Origin: Brachypterus glaber
Lineage: Eukaryota; Arthropoda; Insecta; Coleoptera; Kateretidae
Reading direction: 5' to 3'
Length of the DNA stretch: 64,000 nt
Assembly: GCA_958510825.1 (NCBI GenBank)
Contig: OY294044.1
Coordinates: 86,474,895-86,538,894, forward strand
Shown: in pieces, positions 34,701 through 46,700 of the stretch
How positions within the stretch are numbered: position 1 is the stretch's first letter
Layout: every line of letters begins with the position of its first letter
Made by a program: the position numbers and the translations under genes
The notes under the pieces: model-generated
The model's database searches: none
What the model saw: the letters and a program-made list of their open reading frames with translations, nothing else
What the model was told of the DNA's origin: nothing

Positions 34701-37700
34701 TTCTGCTCGTTACCATGACAGCAAGCGCAAAAATGAATTTTGTGTGCTAGAGTGTAGGCAACCGCCAAGTCAATCATAAAACAGCTGTCAACTTGACAGT
34801 GTCAAGTATATGCTACGAGATGTTGTGTTTCGCCATTTTTTTAATATAAAATTATTATTTGTCTTTAATCAAATCTCAATTTCGTTGGCTAAATATTTAT
34901 GTGTTAAATATTTGTTGTTATGAAGGAATTATGGAGTTACATTGATGATGGTTTTTCTTCTAAACCACAAAATTTGCAAAAAATTGTAGGTGCTGCGAAG
35001 TTGTAAGCTTATAAATTTACTGCCTGAAATGTATTTATTTTATATTGTAGAAAAAACGTTATTTGTATAACGAGCGAAAAATGGGATTGCTGATCTCGGC
35101 TAGACGCCTCGATCAGCAAATTCCACGCAGAAATCAGTCATTTTGCGCTCTTAATACAAAAATAACTATTTTAAATCATTATAAATAAAAAATGTTTAAG
35201 CTTTAAAACAAAAAAACAATCAGTCAAACCCACTAAGTCGTTTTCGAAATATTTGAATTTAAAAAATAACAATTTTCAGGTGGATCGATTTTTTTGCTCT
35301 CAAGTGTATTACATATTTTTTAACGTTTTTATCAACCAATCATTTAACAGTATTACTGACCACGTGTTTCTGGCTGTCCAATCATATTATTGGCAAAACT
35401 CCCAAAATTCAATAGTTTAGGTACTAGAGAACGTTCAAGATCTCGAGCTAGCTCATCCAATATTGTTAATTGAAATGTGTGAAATGTGAGCGAGCTTTTT
35501 CACTGCCAAATTAATTTTCGGCGCCCAAAAATACGTAAGAAAAATATGGTCTGGTTAAGAGTAATTGAGGTTATTTTTTTTTTTTTGGGCTGGTGTTATT
35601 AGTAAGGTGGGTGAGCCAATTATTGCCATGTTAAGAATTTTATTATTTACTGCATTCAACTTTATTTTTAATCACCTGAAACTTTACTACATTAACCATA
35701 AACATATCTTTATTTTAATGTGTAAAAAACAAACTGCAGAAGCTTAAAAAAAATATTATTCCTTTTTAAAAAATATTGCATACTGACAATATTAGGACCC
35801 CATGTCCCAGGGCACTGGCAATAATAGTAAAGAACAAACTTACAAAAAATTAACAAACTAATAAGAAAGTATTGTTGCACAATAAGAATTTCAGCTGTTT
35901 TTAGGTACAATTTGGGCACTTAAATAACAATTTGTGGTTTTTAGTAAGCTCCACGAACTCGAATACAATTTTATATTGGCCTGGCGGTTCTATTTGAATA
36001 AGAAACAGAACCAAGTTTCAGAACTTTTTGATTTCTTCGTTACTTTCTTTCCTTGTTATTTTTTGTTTTTGCAGGGTTCCCACTAAACACTGACATTCAA
36101 ATTCCAGGTACTTTCCAGGTTTTCCAGGTAAAAATGATTAAAATTCCAGGTATAGTAAAATAGTTTTAGTATATAATAATAATTTTAAAGTAACAAATAA
36201 TAAAAAAAAAAATTTTTTCGATTTTTTTTTTTCAAAAAAAAAATCATTTCGGGTAATTGATTGTTATTCCTCGTAGCATTGTAAATTTTGTAAGCACTCT
36301 CAAGATTGTACTAAAAACTGGATTCGCGTACTCGGTGCGTAATATACTATTTTATCATTGCTCTACAACCATTTTTCGCCAAGTTACAGGCTTTTAAAAT
36401 CACCTAAAAATTTAGGATGTTTTTTTATATCCTTTAATTTTTGTGCTAAGGGTATTTAATTTTTCTTAAACAAATTATATTTTTGTATGTGTTAAATTCC
36501 AGGTGCGATTACAAAATTCCAGGTAAAAAACGTGTTTTTAAGAAAAAAATGTGAAATTCCAGGTATTCCAGGTGGGAATCTAAATTCCATGCGTTTTCCA
36601 GGTTTTCAAGGTTTTTTCAGGATTGGTGGGAACCCTGTTTTGTAATTTTTTGTTGTCATCTATTTCACATGGTAATATTAGGAACATAGCTACTTTAAGT
36701 TTGTTGTTTAAGACTTAAACAACAATCTCAAAAAAAAATACTTCTTTATTGAGTGAAACACAATTAGGACCAAGAAAGTGCATGTTTGTGCCTACCTTAA
36801 AAAGTTTTAATAGTTTTTTGTACGCCCTTACCAACTAGATACAGATACATCATATTTACAGGCATATTTTCGATATAACAGATATATTGGCATTGTCATC
36901 TATGACACATATGATAAACTAATAAATTTAAGAGGGGGTGGAAATATTAGGAACATGGCAATAATTGGCTCACCCACCTTATTATATAATGGGGCATTAA
37001 AAAAACACCCTATAGACTTACCCAATCATATGGAATTCCAGAATCTTCCTTGTCCTTTAAAGCCATCAGGGAATTTAACTTGGGAATATCCGCAGCAGAG
37101 CTAAACGGATTAAAGTCATCTTTCAGTTCGTTTTTAAACTCACTCTTAACCTCGTTTTTAATAAACCCAATTTCTTTCTTGATATCAAATTTGTCCTCCA
37201 TATCTTCCGTTTTGGGTTCTAATTTTATATCACTGAGAATTTCAATTCTTTTCTTCACATTTGGAAACACCGGAGGCAATTTTATATCACTTAAAATTTT
37301 AATTTTTGGTTTTGAGTCACTCATTGGACTTGTCAGTTGTTGATTGGAAATAATGTTCGCTTTTGGAGGAGTATCAGGATCTTCTTTCTTAATCCAAGGT
37401 TGACTCGAGTTGTAATTTGTGTTAAACTGTTGATTAGGCTGATTAAAATCACCGAAATTTTGTTGTGGGGATTGATTTTGGTTCCAGTAACTTTGATTTT
37501 GTTGAAAACTGCTTTGTTCGTTATTAAAAGTATTGAAATTTGAATTTTGAGGAGGCTGATTACTGTTGTAACTTGGTGGTTGATTTTGACCTTGTTGTGG
37601 AGGTTGATTTGAACCTTGTGGTGATTGATTAAAGTTTTGTGATGTATTTGGATTATAATTCGTGCTATTTTGTTGATAGTTTGAATTTGGTTGATTACCC

Positions 37701-40700
37701 GGGTCATAATTTTGTTGCTCATTCCGATTATAATTATTTTGTTGATTAAATGCAGTATTTTCAGGTTGACTGAAATTCTGTTCATTATACGGTGGATTTT
37801 GACTGTTTTGGTTATAATTTTGTTGATTTTGGTTAAAGCCTTGATTTTCTGGTTGAGAGCCTGTATTGTCTTGGTTAAACCCTTTATTAGAACTAGACTG
37901 ATTTTGATTAAAACCCGGCTGATTATAATTCGGATTTTCCTGGTTGTACGGTTGATTATTATAGTTTGTGTTGTAGTTATTCTGTTGATTATTAAAACCT
38001 GAATTAAACTGATCATTTTGAGATGGATTTTGGGGTTGATTAGGTTGATTTTGGGGTTGATTATAATTTTGATTTTGAGGAGGATTATAACCAGGTTGAT
38101 GGGGCGTTTCAGTAGCATTAAAATTGGGTTGATTAGGCGTTTGAGGGTTATTATAGCCAGGTTGATTTGGTGTTGGCGGAGCATTACAACCAGGTTGGTT
38201 CTCACTATATCCAGGTTGAGGCGGCGGATAACCAAATTGACCTTGATTTTGTTGAGTAGTAGTATTGTATTCCTGTTTAATGGGTGGATTTGAATTTTCA
38301 GGATTATAATTTTGTTGATTCTGATTTTGTGGAGGATTGAAACCTTGTTGATTGGGATTCTGTTGATTATAATTTTGCTGAGGAGGTTGACTCTGATTAT
38401 AAGCTTGATTTGGCTGTTGGTTAGGTTGATTATTATACTGTTGATTAGAAGCGTTTCTATCCGGCCCAACGTTTTGCTGATTCTGATTATAATTATAGTT
38501 ATTACCACTCTGGTTTTGCGCAGAATTACTCAAAGGTGTTAACGAAATTTGTCCAGAATTTAGGTGACTTAACTGAGACTGATTGGCAGGTGATAAAGAC
38601 ACCTGACCTGAAGTCAACTGTGGATGTCCTTCTCTGGGGGCAGGACTTGCTCTTGGGGTCAACGAAATCTGATCCAGCTGACTCAGCTGATTCCTAGGAG
38701 TCAAAGAAACTTGCCCTGAATTTAAGTGAGACTGTAACTCACTTGGGAGAGTAGAATTTGCATTTTTAGGCCTAAGTGAAATTTGACTATTATTACTTAA
38801 CTGCATTAAAGTATTTTGCGTCTCTCTTTTCACTGGTGTTAACGATATTTCCGACGATAAGTTCGATATAGTGGACATATTACTATTCGTATTGGTACTC
38901 ATAGGAGTACTTGCGTTCATAGTACTCGTACTCATAGGAGTTGGAGGCATACTATTAAAACTATTGTTAGGAGCTTGATTCAAATGTTGATTTAGGTTGA
39001 AGTTGCTATGGTTGTTGCTCTGATAACCGCTAGATTGCGGTGATTCTGGATATGGTAGTTGGAAGTTATCGTTTGGTTTGTTGTTGAAATTCGTCGGAAA
39101 CTGGGCATTTTGATCAAAGTGTTGATCATAGTACGGATTTTCTGTGTAGCTAGGACTCTGGAATGGTTTGTTAGGAGGGGTAAGATTGCTTTTACTCCCT
39201 CCTAGAGCAGCGCTAGCAAACGAAGCTAAAGGTCCTCCAGAGTTTTGGCTGGATTCTTGAGGAATCACGGGGTTACTTTCTGATAAGCTGTTGTACGGTG
39301 TTACCGATGCGGTAGCTTTCCCATTCTTGCCTTTAGGTGGCGCTTTTTTACGTCCAGGAGTTCCTTTTTTTGGTTTTACGACTTCTTTAGTTGGCATTGC
39401 ACCAGCTACCTCCTCCAGGTCTATATCCACAGCATTTTCACTTCGGGCACGCTTTTTTAAGAAATTATACAACACGTCAGGATGATTCCAGATTTTACAA
39501 CAAACTGCAAAAGCTTTCAAAGGATTTGGCACCGCTTGAGTCCTAACAACTTCGTTCATAAACGTTTCATACAACGTTCTCTGGAAAGGCGTCATTCTAC
39601 ACAACAAAACATACTCATTTTTTTGAGGTAGAGCAGTTTGCAGTACAGTATGCGACCTCCTTTGCACAAAACCTAAGAGCAAAGAATGCAGTACATGCGC
39701 TCTATATCTCATCAACTTAATATCTGCCTCTGTCGAATCTATACACTGTCCGTTCATTATAGGCCGTTCGAACATGTTACAAAATTCGGTTTTCGTACCG
39801 AGATAATTCGGTCTTACGAAATCTACCATGCACCAATATTCCATCAGGTTGTTTTGTAGGGGATATCCGGTCAAAACCACGCGACGTTTGGTTTTCATTT
39901 GTTTCAAAGCAAGGGATATTGACGCGTGGGAATTTTTGATTCGGTGACCCTCGTCGCATATCACCAAGTCCGGGCCTGGATGCACCAGGGCATCATAAAC
40001 TTCTGCAAAACAAATAGAAATTGCTTTTTACTTTAAATATCTAGTAAATTTTGTAGGTATCAATGTAATAAAAAAAGTAATCGATTTTAGTTTAAATTTT
40101 TTTTATCTATGATATTTTCAGATAATAATTTACTACTCATTATTATCCAATTCACAGCGCGTAAACGGTAGTTTTGAAATTCCCAGGATCGCAAAAAATC
40201 GTCCTGGACAAAAAATTCTTCGATACAAATGTGTTTCATAAAAAAAAGAAACTTTGAAAAAGTATGAATAATTCGATCGATTCGAAATTTTCAGGAAAAA
40301 ATAAGTTCTATGAGGAGAAGATCCCTATTGTTTTTGAAAATAATCCGCAGAAGAACAAAAAATATATTGGGGGTTAAACTTAAAAAAAAAGAAAAAACTA
40401 TCTATCTCATTTTTTTTTTTTAATTTAGGTAAAACTATGCATAATTACACAGCCACACAAAAAAAAAAACAGGCCAGAAACTTTTTCAAATACCATTGTA
40501 TTCCTATGTATTCTAAGGCGCTGAAACCGAATTTATGGTCAAAATAACACCTCATCCGATTAGTTTTGAAGATACCTCAAAAAACGTTATTTTCGAGTAT
40601 ATGAAAGTAATGTTTTTTAAAAACTAATAAAGTAAGGTGCTATTTTGACCTCAAATTGAGATTCAGCACCTCAAAATACATAGGAATACAATGGTCTTCA

Positions 40701-43700
40701 AAAAAAGACCTGTCTTTTTTGTGTGGCTCTGTTATGTATGATCATACCGGATAAAAATTCATACTTGATCATACATAATTATGCATAATCATACAAAAAT
40801 ATGAAACGGGTACCTTTTCTAGATGGGTGAAAAAATGAGGAAGTTTATAAAATATCAAATTGACTTTACATTTTCTGTATTTTTGGACCATTTCCTTTTG
40901 TTTTTTTTGTAGCTTTATTGGATTGTTTTTTTTTGGCCGCACCATTATCAGAGATTTATTAAAAAAAAAATTAATTGAAATTAATTTTACCAATTGATTG
41001 AAATTCTACTGTCAAAATTTGACATCTAATTAAAAAGGTAAAAATATATTAAAATGCCTATATCTCGGAAACTAATAGTCTTACAATAAAAATTATTACA
41101 AATGTTTTTGTAGGGAATTAAACATTTCTCTCATTTATGCAAAAAAAAAATTGTTTTATTATAAATAATAAGTGAGCTCATGAGCTCATGAGATATCGCT
41201 AAAAATTATAGTTTTTGTCCATTTTGCCTAAGGACACTAGATTAGTTGAATCTACTTTGAGTGAAGTAGACTCAACTAATCTAGTGATCTTAATTTTGCC
41301 CCCTTGATCTGAGCTAATGTTTACCATATTTTAATGTGACGCAAATGGAAAAGGTCCTGAATATTTAGTGAAAGAATTTTTCAAATCGGAATTCGTTAAA
41401 AAGTTATAAGGTTTACATACAGACCGACAGGCAGACACACAGGCAGGCATTTTTTTCAACACCCACTTTTTTTACATTTTCTCGACGTTTCATGACATTC
41501 TTAAGCCGAAAATGCAAAAAAAAATAATTTTTCGGTCGATTTTAATAACGGGTGTTTCCACCCGTAAAAACATTTTTCCCCCAGGACAAGTCAGTAATAT
41601 CAACTTACCATCAAACAGCGCCTTATTCTTGTTATCTTCAGGCGGTTCATTCGCACCGGTAGCCTTCTTCCGCGATTTGGGATGTTTCTTCATACACAAC
41701 AACCTGTACATCTCGTAACCGATCATGAGCACCCCTCCTATCGTTTTCCAATCGTGTATGACTCGTGCCCTCGCGGCTAACGTTTTATGACTGTCGTTTA
41801 AAACGTACAGGCTAAAATTACGCGGTCTAACTTCACCGTGGCTATTAAGGGGCGAGTTAACCGCGGCTTCTTCAGAGGGTAACCACATGTTGAACTCCGC
41901 CATCCAATTTTGTAGCGTGTTAATAGGCATGATACATAAAACCGTTTTACCCGCCGTGTTTCTTAGGAATATATCTGAAAACGTAACTATTTGCAGCGTT
42001 TTACCCAGACCCATCGAATGAGCCAGAATGCAGCCAAAACCCGTGGAGCTATCGAACCGGTTCGTGCTTTCGATCAAGTTATCGTATAGAAAACGGATAC
42101 CGCCGACTTGATGCGGTTTGATGATTCTGGCGATTTGGGGGGCCACGAAGACGTCGGGGTCGTCCTCAGGGTGGCCTACGTTGACGAGTATTCGACCTTG
42201 AAAATTAAATTTCATATTAAAGTAATTCAAAACTATTAATATGTTAAAAATATAAATATTTATATGAATAACATGAAACATTGTTAAATATATAAAACTA
42301 TTCTTACATTATTTTTTTTTTCTATTAGGTAAAGTTCAAGTGTTACGTAATGCAAATTGTACCAAAATTCATACCCTTTATACCCTACTTCTCGCGTTAT
42401 TAAAGGCTGTAGAGATTTTCTATTTTGGCTACCCCCCCCACTAACACACCCCCTATTTGAAGGGGGTAGCCAAAATACGAAATCTCTACAGCCTTTAATA
42501 ACACGGGAACCGGGGTATGAAATGTATAAATTTTGGTAGAATATGCGTTACGTAACACTTGAACGTTCCCTTACAAAGTTCATATTTAGAGGCTTTCAAA
42601 AAACTGCGGACTAATAACTTTTGAAGGTCTGGATCTATATCTAACAACTTACAACTGTATAATATACATATTACAAATTACACCAAGTACGTGGTGGCGC
42701 CACCGATTAAAATATCGTTAGGCAAGATGGCTCTTCTGCGGTTGCATTTTGTTTAAAAGACAAACTGTACAGTTTTAGTCAATGTTTACTACTTTTGAGA
42801 CTAAGAAGGTTAATAAATGTTATAAACGGTACCTTGTGAGCTATCAACAAATGGTTTTTGTGGTTGTTTTTTTACGTTACACGTATGTGAAACTTTACTT
42901 TTATATGATTGTGCTTTTCTTGTAAAATGCAGAAAAAATGATTTGAAATATGAAAAGAACTAAAAAAAAAGTATTTTAGCAGTGTATTACCTTGCTCATC
43001 TGGGACGTTAAATTCGTCGTTGGTGTGCATTCCCGAGTTGCCCGGATCGTCCTCGTTGTCGTCTTGGTCGCCTTCTGGTTCTGAGACGACTATACAATCG
43101 TCGTCTGAGGATATGTCTATTGTTGCCACAGGGGCGTCTTTTGCTAAATCAAAAAATTGTATAATAGTTATTTGAGGAGTGCCAGATCTGTATTAAAAAA
43201 CTATAAGTTATTGGCGGTAAACACATTATCGCGGACTATTTCTGATAAAAAAAAGTTTTCCAAAGGACACTATAAGACTCCTAGTACCATTTAGCATAAG
43301 CATTAGCAGAGTGACCACAGGTTTTGCAAATTAAGATTCCCTGATTTTCCCTGATCAAAATTTAGAATTTTCCATGTTTTTCTTACACACAAAAAAGTTT
43401 TTAAAACAATATGCGCAAAAAATTTAAACATTATGTTTTGTTTTTAAGTTATGATTTTTTTATATTTTTTTATGTTGTTACTTTTTTCTGTAAGATGGGT
43501 CAATGGACTGGTAAAACTTTATGAGTGGATACTTGTTTTAGTAATAATTTATTATGTATTAGAGCAGAGTTTTTTTTTTAATTTCCCTGATTTTTCCCTA
43601 ATAATATCTTAACCATCAATATTTTATTGTTTTTTTAAATTGCAGATGACGAAATTTAATCCGACACTCCTGATTTGTGGTATTACACAGCCCGAAAAAA

Positions 43701-46700
43701 AACAGCTCATTGGTTAGCAAACAATAAATGGTTCCAAAATCCCAACTTTTGAAAAAATACCTGATGAAAAAAAAAGTCGAAACGTTGGTGAATCAAAACC
43801 CATTTTTAAATTAAATATGGATATTAGGGGTAGACAACTACGCGAAACCACTGTACAAAGCAATGGTAATTAATTACGTAGGTATTCTTATACAGAATCA
43901 CGTAACCTTTAAGAAATGATTACGTGAAGTCGGTAATCAATAATCATTATGCTAAAATCTCTACTCCTCATATGGATACTATAATACCAATTTCATAATA
44001 AAATATATAGATTTCTCTGATTTTCTGGTAAATTCCTAAAGATCTCGGTCGATAGCCCTTTGACTTGGTCAATAAAGTCTGAAGCCTTCATAATAACTTT
44101 TTTGTAATATATTGTAATATGTACCTAATTCTAAATAAATAAAAAGTAGAGAAAGTTAAGCTTTAAAACAAAAAAGAATCAGTAAAATCCTAAGTACTTT
44201 TCGAAAAAAGAGAATTAAAAAAATGGCAATTTTTTAGGTGGACCGATTTTTTTTTGCGTGTAATTCTTGATTGGACTTATATTGTTCAAAACCAAAAAAT
44301 TAAAAATATAGTTAGTATTATCAAAGTTCTTGGAAATTTGCTACCCGACTTTTTTCGAACCTTGACTAATGAGTAAACTCCAAAATTAACAATGGGGCAA
44401 GTTTTATCCATTTTTTTTAAACATAAATAAGTAAATTTACTTACATTTTCTCTTTGGTGGTGGCCTCTTCATATCTTCCATGTCACTATCACTTCCACTA
44501 GTAGGCTCCTCCTTTGGAACCATCATATCTCCCATATATTTTTTATTTACCGGCGCTATACTAACACTAGGTGTCAGACTTGAACCACTTCTCTTTTGCA
44601 AAAGACTTCTACCCTTAGGAGCTCCCAATACCGAAAGTGGTGATCCAGGACCCATAGGAAACTGTGGCACAGGTCCCTTTTGCATCCTCACCATATCAAA
44701 AGGTTTTTTAGGCAGTTTGGTCATAGATTTAGTTTGACCGTTGGGAAGTTTAACTAATACAGTGTTGCCTATTCGAGAAGGTGTTTGTGATGTACCAGGT
44801 TTGTTATAATTGTTGCCTTGTAGTAAGGATATCACCTTTTGCTGCATTCGCTCCTGGTTGGCTTGCTTTTGGTATTCTCGTAAGAATTTTTGCTGTTCAA
44901 CCACTCTTCTTACTCTTTCTGCTTCTTCGCGTTGCGCCGCTAGAGTTGCTTCATCCAGCTTAGTTTCGTCCATCACTTCCCGAATGTTTCGTCTCAGGTG
45001 TACCCCTTTTGGGAGGTTTGCCAGTTCTTCATCAGTAATACCTTGAAAACAAAAAAAAATGAGATGTCTCAAATAAGCAAGATTAGGTACTTTCTTATAA
45101 AAAAAAAATAATAATTGATTAATATAATGAATAATGTTTGTGATTTTATTTTCTATGGTTATTGCTGTAAAAAAAAATATATTTTGGGGCCCCCTCCCCC
45201 ATGTGGGCCATCCCATAATGCAAAACAATTATAATATTTTTTTGTGTATTTTTTGATCTTTTGGGTGGTTTTCTAACCTTTTCTTCCATTGTAAATAATA
45301 AAGTTGACCTCCGACCCCCTAACCCTCCGAAAAAAAACTATAAATTGAAGAAGAAAAAACTAAAAAATGTTTATTTCAATACATACTTTTAATTTTAGAA
45401 TACTAAAATATTTTCGTTGCAAAAAAACGTTGCAAACTTCAGCTTTATTTTCTCCTTTACCCCTTGATAGGGAAATTATTAAACAAGGTTATAGTAAAGA
45501 GAGAATTTCTCTCTCAGAGAAATAATTCTAGTTTTTAAATAATCCGTGCGAAGAAGGGGTTTTACGGCCAATTAATGTAAATTTAGGCAGAAAGTCCCAG
45601 GTCGTTAGATTTCCAACGAATATTATTATTTTATCATTTTTAAAAAACTTGGAATGATACTTATTGTCGGAATATTTAAATCCATTAGGTTACCTTATTT
45701 AGGTACCTATACATTAATTTTTGTTCATGGTGGTTTATGTGAAACTTATTTGTGTACTCGGTGTACTCAGTCATAATTGGTGAAATAAAGATTTATTTAT
45801 TTATTATTTATTTAATAGCGTCGACATGATCGCTAGTCAAATATCGTTTAATGTGCCGTTTTAATTAAAAAATAGGCTTTCAAAATTTTAACTTTCGCGA
45901 GCCCTCGATAAATGAATACTAAAAGTTCGGCTTCTGATTATAATTATTGGTTAGTTTACACCATGGGTACTAAAATTTAGTATATTTATGAAGCTGAAGT
46001 TTGCAACGTTTTTTTGCAACGAAAATTCAAATAGTAGTTTCATAACATACGTTTTCAACGCATGAGTACAAGTTTAGAAAACAAGCCGCTTGCGGCGAGT
46101 TTTCTAAAGTACTAGTGCGCTAAAAACGTGTTATGGAATATACTATTTGAATTTTCGATGCAAAAAAACGTTGCAAACTTCAGCTTCATCTTTATTTTCA
46201 GTCCAGGTCCTATTTATTTACCTATCTCTGTTTACAGAGATAGATAAAAAGTACCTGGACTTGAAACATAGTACCCATGGTGTAAACTAAGCCCATGATG
46301 ACTATATTTTAAGTCCAGGTACTTTTTATCCACCTATCTCTGTTTACAGAATGTGATAAACAATGTTAGGTAGATAAAAAGTACCTGGACTTAAAATATA
46401 GTCCCTATGGTATAAACCTCGGTATAAACTTTGGGAGTATATTTTAAGTCTATCTCTGTTTATCACGTTCTGTAAACAGAGATAACATGAAGCTGAAGTT
46501 TGCTACGTTTTTTTTGCATCGAAAATTCAAATAGTATATTAAAGGACTAGTTTCATAACATACGTTTTTAGCGCACCAATACAAATTTAGAAAATAAGCC
46601 GCTTCTGGCGAGTTTTCTGAAGTACTAGTGCACTAAAAACGTGTTATGGAACAAGTGCTTTAATATACTATTTGATTTTTCGATGCAAAAAAACGTTGCA

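Noticed and set aside
37333..38542. Long ORFs in other frames over helicase exon 5 (for example 391 aa at 37333-38508 on the minus strand, and several on the plus strand)
   Set aside because: They are frame shadows of the N/Q-rich coding repeat (AAT/CAA codons read out of frame give Ile/Asn/Leu strings). The helicase frame joins in phase on both sides.
42357..42539. 60-aa plus-strand ORF
   Set aside because: Entirely inside the fold-back MITE copy B.
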